This document shows positions 29,286 through 39,498 of a stretch of 64,000 nt of DNA, piece by piece. This stretch comes from an uncultured Lachnospiraceae bacterium. GTDB taxonomy: Bacteria; Bacillota; Clostridia; Lachnospirales; Lachnospiraceae. A program made the translations under genes and the position numbers. Location: NCBI GenBank assembly GCA_947243855.1, contig CAMXIK010000020.1, positions 1-64,000 of the forward strand. The letters run 5' to 3'. The notes beneath the pieces are model-generated. The model was not told the DNA's origin and searched no databases. It saw only the letters and a program-made list of their open reading frames with translations. How positions within the stretch are numbered: the first letter of the stretch is position 1; each line of letters begins with the position of its first letter.

Positions 29286-30596
29286 ATGTGGGCATTTGAA
29301 AGTGTATTTTATCAGATATACCCTTTGGGCTTCTGCGGGGCGCCTTTTGAGAACGACGGTGTGCTGGAACACCGGATCTTAAAGGTGAACGATTGGATTC
29401 CCCATATGAAGAAGCTGGGAATCGATGCGATTTATTTTTCCCCGGTGTTTGAGTCGGATACCCATGGGTATAATACAAGAGATTATCATACCATCGATTG
29501 CAGGCTGGGAACCAACGAGGACTTTAAAAAGGTCTGTGAGAATCTGCATGAGAATGGAATCAAGGTGGTGCTGGACGGTGTGTTCAATCATGTGGGCAGA
29601 GGTTTCTGGGCTTTTCAGGATGTGCTGCAAAACAGGGAGCGCTCTCCTTATTTGAGCTGGTTCAACATCAATCTGGGCGGCAACTCGAATTATAACGACG
29701 GCCTCTGGTACGAGGGCTGGGAGGGCAACTACGATCTGGTGAAATTAAACCTGAGAAACGGGGATGTGGTCGATCACATTTTGGACAGCGTGAAGGGCTG
29801 GGTGGAGGAATTTGACATCGACGGCCTGCGTCTGGATGTGGCATACTGTCTGGATCATGATTTTGTGAGAAGGCTGCGGGCGTTTACCGACGGCTTAAAG
29901 CCGGAGTTCTATCTTTTGGGAGAAATGCTGCACGGCGATTACAACCAGATGGTGAATGACCAGATGCTGCACTCCGCTACCAATTACGAGTGTTACAAAG
30001 GGTTGTTTTCCAGTTTTAACAGCATGAATATGTTTGAGATCAACCATTCCCTGCTGCGGCAGTTCGGGCCGGAGAACTGGTGCCTTTACCGGGGAAAACA
30101 TCTGCTCTCCTTTGTCGATAACCATGATGTGAGCAGGATTGCCAGCAACCTCACTAACGAGAAGCATCTGCCGCTTATCTATGCGCTGTGCTTTGGCATG
30201 CCGGGAATCCCCTGCGTGTATTACGGAAGCGAGTGGGGCGCCAAGGCCAATAAGAGCGAGGGTGATCCGGCGCTGCGGGCCTGCTTCGAGGAGCCAGAGT
30301 GGAATGAACTGACCGATTGGATTGCGAAGCTTGCCGAAGCGAAAAAGGCGTCCAAAGCGCTCAACTATGGCGATTTCCGTTCGGTGGTTCTCACAAACAA
30401 ACAGTGCATTTTCGAGCGTAAGTGCGAGGATGAGAGAGTTCTTGTGGCCATCAACGCGGACGGGGAAGATTATACGGCTCATTTTGATGCGGGCTGCGGC
30501 ATGGCTGTGGATTTGATTACGGGAAATGACCACGATTTCGGCGGCGGAAGCACCCTGCCCGCCTACAGCGCGTATTTTTGGAAGATGGAGAAATAA
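29286..30596 (+). CDS. GH13 alpha-amylase family glycosidase
   Basis: IDAIYFSPVF, VVLDGVFNHVGRGF, DIDGLRLDVAYCLD, LGEMLHGDY, FVDNHDVSR. Confidence 0.92.
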   Translation: MWAFESVFYQIYPLGFCGAPFENDGVLEHRILKVNDWIPHMKKLGIDAIYFSPVFESDTHGYNTRDYHTIDCRLGTNEDFKKVCENLHENGIKVVLDGVFNHVGRGFWAFQDVLQNRERSPYLSWFNINLGGNSNYNDGLWYEGWEGNYDLVKLNLRNGDVVDHILDSVKGWVEEFDIDGLRLDVAYCLDHDFVRRLRAFTDGLKPEFYLLGEMLHGDYNQMVNDQMLHSATNYECYKGLFSSFNSMNMFEINHSLLRQFGPENWCLYRGKHLLSFVDNHDVSRIASNLTNEKHLPLIYALCFGMPGIPCVYYGSEWGAKANKSEGDPALRACFEEPEWNELTDWIAKLAEAKKASKALNYGDFRSVVLTNKQCIFERKCEDERVLVAINADGEDYTAHFDAGCGMAVDLITGNDHDFGGGSTLPAYSAYFWKMEK

Positions 30597-30739
30597 CAGT
30601 TCAGCCAGAGCGGCATTTGCCGGGCAAATCATGCTTGGAAAAAAATATCTTGACAACGCCCGCCGCATATACTAAGATGGCAGAAACACCAAAAAATGTA
30701 ACTGTTGAGAAAAGCAAATTTTAGAAAGGAGGTAATCTT

Positions 30740-30853
30740 ATGTTTATACATGATATCAATTTTGCAGTCGATAGAAATACACAACTGCATAGGAATGCGT
30801 TACGTGAAATTACCTCCGCATATAGAAAAACCGGCTGGGGCAGGGTTTGTTGA
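30740..30853 (+). CDS. 37-aa leader peptide sORF upstream of ABC exporter
   Basis: AGGAGGT SD (30727-30733) then ATG: MFIHDINFAVDRNTQLHRNALREITSAYRKTGWGRVC*; followed by terminator then exporter genes. Confidence 0.75.
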   Translation: MFIHDINFAVDRNTQLHRNALREITSAYRKTGWGRVC

Positions 30854-30888
30854 CTCTGATGGTCGGTAAATAGATATGCTGGGCTTTT

Positions 30889-30923
30889 AGGGCTGTAGGT
30901 GATTCCACCTACAGCCTTTTTTT
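30889..30923 (+). terminator. Intrinsic terminator/attenuator between leader sORF and ABC exporter
   Basis: GGCTGTAGGTG-attc-CACCTACAGCC + TTTTTTT, perfect 11-bp stem. Confidence 0.92.
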
Positions 30924-30981
30924 GCGCGTATAGGCATCTCGAGTCTGCTTATCGCAGCGATACACAGGGGGATAGGGGTTT

Positions 30982-32733
30982 ATGAAAAAAATAACAAGTT
31001 ACATATGGGACTACCGCTTTTCTTATCTGGGAGCCGTACTGTCACTTTTTGCTGCGGTTACGCTGGATATGGCTGCGCCCAGATTGACGGCGCATGTGGT
31101 GGATGATGTGATCGTGGGCGGAAAGATCGGGGAGTTGAAGTTTTTGCTGCTTGGGTTTCTTGGCGTAGGGCTTGGCCGGTGCATCTTCCAGTATGTGAAG
31201 GAGTACACCTTCGACAAAAACGGCGCCAGAATTTCCGGGGATATGCGAAGGGATCTGTTCCGGCATATCCAGTCTTTGAGCGCGGACTTTTTCGACCGGA
31301 CCAATACGGGGGAGCTGATGGCCCGCGTCAAGGAAGATATCGACCATATCTGGGATGCGGTGGGCTATGTGGGAATGCTGCTGATCGAGGTCGCTTATCA
31401 TACGGGCATTATTCTGGTCTGTATGGGTACGATTAACGGGAAGCTGGCGCTGCTTTCCGGGGCGGCTATGCTTCTGTGCGGAGTCGTGGCGGTAATTATG
31501 GAGCGGAAGCTGGGCGCGGTCTACGAGGCGATCAGCGAGGAGAACGCGGTTTTAAACACGGTGGCGGAGGAAAATCTGGGCGGCGTGCGCACGGTCAAGG
31601 CCTTCGCAAGGGAAGCCTTTGAGATCGACAAATTTCTTTCCCACAACAAACGGTACTATGATCTCAATATGGCGCAGTCCGGGGTGCTTGTGCGCTACTA
31701 TCCGGTTTTTACGGTGATTTCTCTGCTTTTGCCGTTGTTGACCTTATTGGTCGGCGGACGGTTTGTGATCGACGGGGAGATGACGCTTGGGCAGTTGACG
31801 GCATTTGTGGAGTATTCCATGAATATCGTCTGGCCCATGGAGATGCTGGGCTGGCTTACCAACAGCTTCTCCTCCGCAGTGGCGTCTAGCAAAAAGATAC
31901 GAAAAATATATGAGGAAACACCTACGGTCATGGAATCAACTGAACCGGTCAAAATAGAAAAAGTGCTGGGAAAAGTGTGCTTTGACCACGTTTCCTTCCA
32001 CAAGGCGGATATGCATGAGATTCTGCATGATATCACCTTTACTGTGGAAGCGGGGAAAACGCTTGGCATTATGGGGACGACGGGGGCGGGAAAAACCTCG
32101 ATCATTCAGCTCTTACAGCGGATGTATGACGCGACGGGCGGCACAATCTATCTGGATGATGTGGATATCCGCGAGCTTTCGTTAGAGCAGCTTCGCACGA
32201 GTATCAGCTTTGTGATGCAGGATGTTTTTCTGTTTTCGGATACCATAGTCGATAATATCAAGCTGGGGAAAAAGGAATTTTTGGATTTTAAGACGGTGCG
32301 CAAGGCGTCCACGGACGCGCAGGCCAGCGGATTTATCGAGCGGATGGAAAAGCAGTACGATACGGTGATCGGCGAGCGGGGAGTGGGATTGTCCGGCGGG
32401 CAGAAACAGCGCATTACCATAGCGCGCGCTTTCTCTAAGAAAAATCCGATTCTGGTGCTGGACGATTCTACTTCCGCGCTGGATACGGAGACGGAGCAGT
32501 TGATCCAGCAGACGCTTACCCAGCTCGGAGATACGACGAAGATTATTATCGGCCATAGAATCAGCGCGGTGCGGCACGCGGACGAGATTCTTGTGCTGGA
32601 AGGCGGCGCCATTGCAGAGCGGGGAACGCATGAGGAACTTCTCGCAAAGCGGGGATTGTATTATGAAACATACCTGTCCCAGTACGGGGAGGTTTTGGAA
32701 GGAGGTGGGGAAGGTGTCCTTCAACTCGTATAA
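30982..32733 (+). CDS. ABC exporter half-transporter with degenerate NBD (BmrC-like)
   Basis: TMD + NBD; GTTGAGKTS Walker A, LSGGQKQRIT signature, Walker B ILVLDDSTSALD (Asp in place of catalytic Glu). Confidence 0.9.
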   Translation: MKKITSYIWDYRFSYLGAVLSLFAAVTLDMAAPRLTAHVVDDVIVGGKIGELKFLLLGFLGVGLGRCIFQYVKEYTFDKNGARISGDMRRDLFRHIQSLSADFFDRTNTGELMARVKEDIDHIWDAVGYVGMLLIEVAYHTGIILVCMGTINGKLALLSGAAMLLCGVVAVIMERKLGAVYEAISEENAVLNTVAEENLGGVRTVKAFAREAFEIDKFLSHNKRYYDLNMAQSGVLVRYYPVFTVISLLLPLLTLLVGGRFVIDGEMTLGQLTAFVEYSMNIVWPMEMLGWLTNSFSSAVASSKKIRKIYEETPTVMESTEPVKIEKVLGKVCFDHVSFHKADMHEILHDITFTVEAGKTLGIMGTTGAGKTSIIQLLQRMYDATGGTIYLDDVDIRELSLEQLRTSISFVMQDVFLFSDTIVDNIKLGKKEFLDFKTVRKASTDAQASGFIERMEKQYDTVIGERGVGLSGGQKQRITIARAFSKKNPILVLDDSTSALDTETEQLIQQTLTQLGDTTKIIIGHRISAVRHADEILVLEGGAIAERGTHEELLAKRGLYYETYLSQYGEVLEGGGEGVLQLV

Positions 32734-34483
32734 AGATGATGAACAGAGCACGAAACGGAGTAAGGCGCAGACGTTAAAGCGGCTGCTTGGCTATTTGTTT
32801 GCTTATAAATGGCAGATTATTCTGGTGCTTGCAGTTATGGGGTACGGCGTGGCGGTGCGTTTGATCAACCCGCTGATTATGGAGTCCGCCATAGATGACT
32901 ATATTGGTCAAAACGATTTTAAGGGGCTTTTTAGGCTGCTAACGGCGGCGCTTGCCATTAATCTGACGCTGGTGGCGACGGTAAAGCTGCGGATGTATCT
33001 GATGGCGAAGGTGTGCAACCGGATTCTCTTGACGATTCGGCAGGAGCTGTACACCCATATCCAGAAATTGGATTTTGCCTTTTTCGACAGCAGGCCCACG
33101 GGAAAAATTCTTGCCCGCATTATCGGGGATATCAATTCCCTGAAAGACGTGCTTTCCAACTGCGTGACCACGCTTGTGCCGGACGCGCTCAAGGTGATCG
33201 CCGTGATCGTAATTATGGTCTGCAAAAATCCGGCGCTTGCGTTTGCGTCCTTGCTCACCCTGCCGTTTATGGCGGCGGCGACCTTTTTTATCGAATATAA
33301 GGCGCATCCGCGCTGGCAGATCTTCCGCAAGAAGTCGGCCAATTTAAACGCTTTTATTCACGAGGATATGGCGGGAATCCGCATTATCCAGAGTTTTCAT
33401 GCCGAGAAGGAGACGGAGGATACCTTTGACGAGCTTCTGGAAGAGCACAGAAACGCCTTTTTTGACGCGGTGCGCATGAGCGACTCCTTCGGTTCCGTGA
33501 TCGATTTCTCATGGGGGCTTGGCTGCATTTTCCTCTATTTTACGGGAATTGTGATTCTGGGCGTGGACGCGGTGTCGGTGGGAACCTTTATCGCTTTCGG
33601 CACTTACCTGAATATGTTCTGGCAGCCGATCCATAATATCAGTAACTTCTATAACCAGCTTGTGACGAACATTGCGGGGGCGGAGCGGATCTTCGAGATT
33701 CTGGATACGGAGCCGGGCATTGCGGACGGCAAGGCGGCGGTAACCATGCCGGAGATTTCGGGGGAAGTGGTTTTTGACTATGTGAGTTTTTCCTATGACG
33801 ATAAGGTGAAGGTGTTGGACGACGTGAGCTTTACGATCAGGCCGGGCGAGACGATTGCGCTGGTGGGGCCTACGGGAGCAGGAAAGACTACCATAGTCAA
33901 TCTGATCAGCCGTTTCTATGAGGTGACGGACGGCGCGGTCCGGATCGACGGGCAGGACGTGCGCGGCGTTACGATTGAGAGCCTGCGCAGACAGATGGGA
34001 ATTATGACGCAGGATAACTTCCTCTTTTCCGGCACGATTCGGGACAACATCCGATACGGCAGACTGGACGCAACGGATGAGGAGATCGAGGCGGCCGCCA
34101 GAGCGGTCAACGCCCATGACTTTATTAGGAAATTGGAAAAGGGATATGATACGGAGCTTTCCGAGCGGGGAGGCGGGCTTTCGGTCGGTCAGAAGCAGCT
34201 TCTGGCCTTTGCAAGGACGATGGTTTCCAATCCGAAGATCCTGATTTTGGACGAGGCGACTTCCAGCATCGACACGAAGACGGAGCTTCTGGTGCAGGAG
34301 GGGATCGAGCATCTGCTGGCGGGCAGGACGTCTTTTGTCATTGCCCACAGATTGTCTACCATCCGTAAGGCGGACCGCATTTTTGTGGTGGATGACGGTA
34401 AGATACTGGAAGAGGGCAGCGCGGAGGAGCTGATGGCCAAGAAAGGGCTTTATTATCAGCTTTATCAGAACAGTATTTTGTAA
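32714..34483 (+). CDS. ABC exporter half-transporter with canonical NBD (BmrD-like), GTG start
   Basis: ORF 32591..34483; GGAGG upstream of GTG 32714, overlapping preceding gene; Walker B ILILDEATSSID. Confidence 0.9.
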   Translation: MSFNSYKDDEQSTKRSKAQTLKRLLGYLFAYKWQIILVLAVMGYGVAVRLINPLIMESAIDDYIGQNDFKGLFRLLTAALAINLTLVATVKLRMYLMAKVCNRILLTIRQELYTHIQKLDFAFFDSRPTGKILARIIGDINSLKDVLSNCVTTLVPDALKVIAVIVIMVCKNPALAFASLLTLPFMAAATFFIEYKAHPRWQIFRKKSANLNAFIHEDMAGIRIIQSFHAEKETEDTFDELLEEHRNAFFDAVRMSDSFGSVIDFSWGLGCIFLYFTGIVILGVDAVSVGTFIAFGTYLNMFWQPIHNISNFYNQLVTNIAGAERIFEILDTEPGIADGKAAVTMPEISGEVVFDYVSFSYDDKVKVLDDVSFTIRPGETIALVGPTGAGKTTIVNLISRFYEVTDGAVRIDGQDVRGVTIESLRRQMGIMTQDNFLFSGTIRDNIRYGRLDATDEEIEAAARAVNAHDFIRKLEKGYDTELSERGGGLSVGQKQLLAFARTMVSNPKILILDEATSSIDTKTELLVQEGIEHLLAGRTSFVIAHRLSTIRKADRIFVVDDGKILEEGSAEELMAKKGLYYQLYQNSIL

Positions 34484-34489
34484 ATCGGG

Positions 34490-34517
34490 TTGACAAAAAA
34501 ATATTTTACTTTATAAT
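34490..34517 (+). promoter_or_regulatory. Sigma70 promoter for LacI-family gene
   Basis: TTGACA-N16-TATAAT. Confidence 0.85.
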
Positions 34518-34536
34518 TTAAGCTAATTACTTAAAT
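34516..34536. promoter_or_regulatory. Inverted repeat overlapping -10/start region, candidate LacI-family operator
   Basis: ATTTAAG-CTAATTA-CTTAAAT. Confidence 0.5.
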
Positions 34537-34605
34537 AATGAGTAAAAACGGGGGTAAAGGCTGCCGTCCCGGGGGAACGGGACAGAAGCGGCGTAAAATG
34601 GGGAT

Positions 34606-35637
34606 ATGGCAAAAGCGGTAAGAATGTCGGATATTGCGCAGGAGATGGGCGTCAGCACGGTGACGGTGTCGAAAGCGCTGTCGGACCAGAAGGGCGTCAG
34701 CGAAGAACTTCGTATGAAAATTAAAGAAAAGGCGCAGGAGATGGGGTATAAGACAGCCTCCACGCGGTACAGGGAGCGGTCTGAAAGCAGCAAAAGCTAT
34801 ACCTTCGGCGTGATTGTGTCGGATCGTTTTCTGGCGAAATATGAATCCTTCTATTGGAATCTTTATCAGGAGGTGGCAACAGCCGCAGTGCAGAAGGGCT
34901 GCTTTACCATGCTGGAGGTGCTGAAAGCGGAGGATGAGGATAAGCTTGTTATGCCAAGGCTTCTGGGGGAGCGGAAGGCGGAAGGCCTGATCGTCATAGG
35001 AAGATTGCAGGAAGCTTATATGGAACGGCTGATCGAGCAGGTGGATATTCCTTTTATTCTGCTTGATTTCACGGATCGGAACGGCGCTTATGACGCGGTG
35101 GTCTCCAACAGCTATATGGGAATGTACCGTATGACCAATTATCTGTTTGATATGGGACACCGGGAGATCGGATTTGTGGGCAACGTCTTTTTTACGGGAT
35201 CGATTACGGATCGTTTCTTCGGTTATTTAAAGTCGCTGGCGGAACATGGGGTAGAGCTGGAAAAAGAGTGGGTGCTGCAAGACAGAAACCAGCAGACGGG
35301 CAGATCGGATGTCGGGTTTGCATGGAAGCTTCCCCAAAAGATGCCCACGGCGTTTGTCTGCAACAACGACGTGGCGGCGGCTACGCTTGTGGGTCATTTA
35401 CAGCAGAAGGGCTTTCGGGTGCCGGAGGACATTTCCGTGGTGGGGTATGACAATTACCAGCCGCCGGGGCTGTGCGACGTGAGAATTACCACTTACGAGG
35501 TCGATATGTCGGGGATGGCGGAACAGACGGTGGAAAATTTGATCAGTAAGCTTTCCGGGGAAAACTATAAACAGGGCGTGACGATCGTGGATGGAAGGAT
35601 CGTCTATAAAGAGAGCGTGAGCGAAAGGAAAGCATAG
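34606..35637 (+). CDS. LacI-family transcriptional regulator
   Basis: VRMSDIAQEMGVSTVTVSKALSDQKGVSEELRMKI HTH; periplasmic-binding-like C-terminal domain. Confidence 0.93.
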   Translation: MAKAVRMSDIAQEMGVSTVTVSKALSDQKGVSEELRMKIKEKAQEMGYKTASTRYRERSESSKSYTFGVIVSDRFLAKYESFYWNLYQEVATAAVQKGCFTMLEVLKAEDEDKLVMPRLLGERKAEGLIVIGRLQEAYMERLIEQVDIPFILLDFTDRNGAYDAVVSNSYMGMYRMTNYLFDMGHREIGFVGNVFFTGSITDRFFGYLKSLAEHGVELEKEWVLQDRNQQTGRSDVGFAWKLPQKMPTAFVCNNDVAAATLVGHLQQKGFRVPEDISVVGYDNYQPPGLCDVRITTYEVDMSGMAEQTVENLISKLSGENYKQGVTIVDGRIVYKESVSERKA

Positions 35638-35673
35638 CGGAAAAACATGGTTATAAAAAAGAGAAGAGGCGCA

Positions 35674-36578
35674 TCAGTGCAGATGCGCCTCTCTGTATGC
35701 CTGAGGGGTAGCGCCATATTCTTTTTTAAAGAGATGGATAAAGTGGTTGGTGTTTTCATAGCCGATTTCCAAGGCGATCTCGTGGATCTTTTTTTGGGTG
35801 GAGAGCAGCAGGGTTTCTGCGGCCTCCATTCTTTTTTTATTGAGGTATTTCAGGGGAGGCAGGCCGAAGGCAGCGGAAAATTCGTGACAGATCCGGTATT
35901 TATTCCGATGGCACCGCCGTTCCAGATCACTGAGCTGGATATGGGCTGTCAGGTGATTGTCGATATAATGCTTCAACTCCGCCAGATAGGGGGCGCAGAG
36001 GCCGTCCTGCTTTTCCGGAGGGATCGCATTTACGAAAAGCTCCGTCAAAATAGCGGTGATATGGCCCGCGTCCCGCAGCTTATTTTCTAAAGCGGCGCCG
36101 GTACTGCCGGCGAGGAGCTGGTACAGCTCTCTGCGTATTGGAGAATACGCGTCAGTCTGCAAAAGCAGAAAGGATTTGAAGGGAACCAAAGCTTCGTAAA
36201 CGGGAAAAAGCCCCCCCCAAGCGAAAAAGTGATAATGCGCCAAGGGCTGCGGGAAGCTGTCAGCGAAAAGGACAGCTCACGGCAATCCAGATAGAGGAGA
36301 GAACCGATGGGAAGCGCCTGTTCTTTGCCGGAAAGACGCAGCGTTCCCGCACCTTCCAGCGTGCAGATCAGCATACGGCAGGTAAGCGGCCCAAAGGAGA
36401 GCGTGACAGAGGGTTCGACGGTAACGCTGCCGCCGCTTAAGACAGTGGGAAGCTGTGCTGCAGCCGTCTCTGAAAGGCTGTAAAAGGAGCCGGCATAGTA
36501 GGCGGCTTCCGGTATGTGTTCTGAAGGCTGGGCAGTTTTGATCGTGAGCGCCGCCTCATACTGTTCTTGAAATGTCAT
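35674..36578 (-). pseudogene. AraC-family regulator split by frameshift at an 8-nt homopolymer
   Basis: N-terminal cupin half in ORF 36087..36578; HTH half in ORF 35674..36243; frames join at C8 (G8 on coding strand), 36211-36218. Confidence 0.85.
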
Positions 36579-36926
36579 GCAGCCATCCTTTCCTTTTTCC
36601 GTGGAGTCTGTTTATATGATCCATAATCCTTGTGGCATTTCTTTACTTTCTTATCACAAACATCACATATAAAAGTAATTTAAGTTAATATTAGTTTGTA
36701 ATATTAAGCTTATAATATTTAAAAACCAAATATCTATCGTTAAAATAGACAAAAAATAAAGCAATAAATTGTACAAATAGAGGAAAAGTACAAAATATGG
36801 CAACAATGATAGATAAAACGCAATAAAAATTGATGATTAAAAATTTAACAAATGTATACTTAATTTAAAGTTAAATAATTAACTAACGGCTCATGAAAGC
36901 CAGACTAAAAGGAGGAAATTATTATT

Positions 36927-38384
36927 ATGAAACTGAGAAAAGTGTTAGCTCTTACCTTGGCAATGTCCATGACGCTCTCTCTGGCAGCCTGCGGCGGCGG
37001 TTCCGACGAGGGCGGCGCAGATGCTCCGGCAGCAGAGACGCCCGCAGCGGACAGCGGTGCGGAAGCGGAAGCTCCGGCAGCAAATGACGGCGCGGAGGCG
37101 GAGGCTCCCGCAGCGGCATCCGGCCTTACATACGCATCCATTAATCTGGGTGAGGACTACAAGGATCTGAGCACCACAATCAAATTTATCCATCATAAGA
37201 CAGACCGCGAAGAGGATGGGACGATTCCCGATCTGATCGCAAAGTTTAACGAGGTATATCCGAATATCACGGTTGAGACCGAGGGTGTTACGGATTATGC
37301 GGAGGATGCTCTGCTTCGTCTTTCTTCCGGCGACTGGGGCGACGTGATGTTCATTCCCGCGATAGATGCGGCGGATCTTCCCACCTACTTTATTCCTTAC
37401 GGCACAGTGGACGAGATGAGCCAGTTTGTAAACTTTGCAGACCAGTGGAAGGATGCGGCGGGCAACTGCTACGGCATCGGTTACATGGGTAACGCGCAGG
37501 GCGTTCTTTACAATAAGAAGGTGTTTGCGGACGCTGGCGTGACGGAGCTTCCTAAGACTCCCGACGAGTTTATCGCAGCCCTGCAGGCGATCAAGGACAA
37601 CACGGACGCGATTCCGCTTTACACAAACTACGCGGCAGGCTGGACCATGGGCGGCGCGTGGGACGGTTATCTTGGCGCGATTACAAACGGCGATGAAACA
37701 TGGTTAAACCAGAAATTCATCCATGAGGCGGAGCCTTTCAAGGATCACGGCGACGGCACAGGCCCTTACGCACTTTACAAGATTCTCTATGATGCGACGG
37801 CACAGGGTCTGATCGAGGAAGACTACACTACCACAGACTGGGAGGGCTGCAAGCCCATGATCAACAACGGCGAGATCGGCGCTATGGTGCTCGGTTCTTG
37901 GGCGGTTGCGCAGATGAAAGCGGCTGGCGATCATCCCGACGATATCGGTTACATGCCTTTCCCGATCACCGTAAACGGACAGCAGTATGCAACGGCAGGT
38001 CCGGACTACTGCTACGGCATCAATGCGAACGCTTCCGACGACAACAAAGCGGCGGCTATGGTATTTGTAAAGTGGATGGTAGAGGAGTCCGGCTGGTGCG
38101 ATCTGGAGGGCGGATACCCGATCTCCAAGACAGCTCCTACTTCCTTCGTATTTGACGGCGTAAACGTGGTCAACAATGTGACTTCCCTGCCCGGCGAGGA
38201 AGATATCATGAACAACCTCAACTCTGAATCCGAGCTTTCCTTCAACCAGGGCGGCGACGCAAAGGTACAGGCAATCGTTGAGGCGGCATTTACAGGCGCG
38301 CAGACTTATGACGAGATCATGGCGGACTGGACTACGGCTTGGAACGCGGCGCAGGAAACGCTTGGAGTAGAGATTCTCTACTAA
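36927..38384 (+). CDS. Sugar ABC transporter substrate-binding lipoprotein (predicted manno-oligosaccharide)
   Basis: Lipobox LAACGG, SBP family 1; operon context. Confidence 0.92.
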   Translation: MKLRKVLALTLAMSMTLSLAACGGGSDEGGADAPAAETPAADSGAEAEAPAANDGAEAEAPAAASGLTYASINLGEDYKDLSTTIKFIHHKTDREEDGTIPDLIAKFNEVYPNITVETEGVTDYAEDALLRLSSGDWGDVMFIPAIDAADLPTYFIPYGTVDEMSQFVNFADQWKDAAGNCYGIGYMGNAQGVLYNKKVFADAGVTELPKTPDEFIAALQAIKDNTDAIPLYTNYAAGWTMGGAWDGYLGAITNGDETWLNQKFIHEAEPFKDHGDGTGPYALYKILYDATAQGLIEEDYTTTDWEGCKPMINNGEIGAMVLGSWAVAQMKAAGDHPDDIGYMPFPITVNGQQYATAGPDYCYGINANASDDNKAAAMVFVKWMVEESGWCDLEGGYPISKTAPTSFVFDGVNVVNNVTSLPGEEDIMNNLNSESELSFNQGGDAKVQAIVEAAFTGAQTYDEIMADWTTAWNAAQETLGVEILY

Positions 38385-38496
38385 GAAAGGATTTTTCGAA
38401 AGAGTTTTGTAAGTTGTTATAAGGTTTAAGTGGATAATCGGGGCTGACACAGGAAAAAACAAAAGTGGCAGCCCCTAACTATCAGGAGGGTAGCGT

Positions 38497-39498
38497 ATGG
38501 CGGCACAGGCAAATACAGCGGGAACCAAGAAAGGGTTTCTGCAATGGGCAAGAAGCAGAAAGGGTCAGCAGATTATTATCATCGTTGCGTTTATGATTGT
38601 TCCGCTGGCATTGTTATTTACTTTTACATATCTTCCATTCGGTGAAATGGTGGGGTACAGCTTTTATCAGATGAAATATGTGGGCAAACGAACTTTTGTG
38701 GGCTGGAAGAACTATGCGAGCGTGTTCAGCAGGAAGGACTGCTTCGGGGCGCTTAAGCTGAGCCTTTATTATATGGGCGGTTCGATTGTACAGCTCGCGT
38801 TGGCTTTGTATCTGGCGACCATTTTAAGCTTTAAGGTAAAGGGCGGCAATATCTTTAAGGGGTTTATGTTTTTCCCTTATCTGATTAACGGTATCGCCAT
38901 CGGTTTTATTTTCAAATTCTTTTACACCAGAGGCTTCGTGTTCGATACGGTGCTGCAGTGGTGCGGTTTTCAGTTAGACAATCTTCCCTTCTGGCTGCGC
39001 GACCAGAGGATTAACAATATATCCCTTGTGGGCACGTCCGTGTGGCGTTACTTCGGGCAGAATATGGTGCTCTTTATTGGCGCGATCATGTCCGTGGACT
39101 CCGAGCTGTACGAGGCGGCCATGTTGGACGGCGCGAACCGTTTCCAGCAGTTTAGGTACATCATCCTGCCGAGCATTAAGACAATCGTCACTTTAAATGT
39201 AATCCTGTCGATCACAGGTTCTTTGAGCGCATTCGAGCCGCCCTATGTTATTACCAGCGGCGCGAACGGAACGGGTACTTACTTCGTGGTTATGAACGAG
39301 ATTGCCCACACCCAGCAGAAAGTAGGTCTGGCTTCGGCTATGGCGGTGGTGCTCCTTTTGATTATCTTTGCGGCGACCATTTTACAGAAGCTGTTCTTCA
39401 AATATGTGTTTAGGAATGCGGAGGACGAAGACTTCGGCGCAGCGGCAAGGCGCGACAAAAAGCTGGCGAAATATGCGGCTAGAAAGGCGGGGAGATAG
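38497..39498 (+). CDS. Sugar ABC transporter permease
   Basis: EAA loop YEAAMLDGANRFQQFRYIILPSI. Confidence 0.93.
   Translation: MAAQANTAGTKKGFLQWARSRKGQQIIIIVAFMIVPLALLFTFTYLPFGEMVGYSFYQMKYVGKRTFVGWKNYASVFSRKDCFGALKLSLYYMGGSIVQLALALYLATILSFKVKGGNIFKGFMFFPYLINGIAIGFIFKFFYTRGFVFDTVLQWCGFQLDNLPFWLRDQRINNISLVGTSVWRYFGQNMVLFIGAIMSVDSELYEAAMLDGANRFQQFRYIILPSIKTIVTLNVILSITGSLSAFEPPYVITSGANGTGTYFVVMNEIAHTQQKVGLASAMAVVLLLIIFAATILQKLFFKYVFRNAEDEDFGAAARRDKKLAKYAARKAGR

Noticed and set aside
30740-30853. Interpretation of the 37-aa sORF as a RiPP precursor exported by the adjacent ABC proteins
   Set aside because: No modification enzyme, peptidase domain or double-Gly leader nearby, and the exporters lack an N-terminal C39 peptidase. 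The attenuator explanation accounts for the terminator and RNA pairings better.
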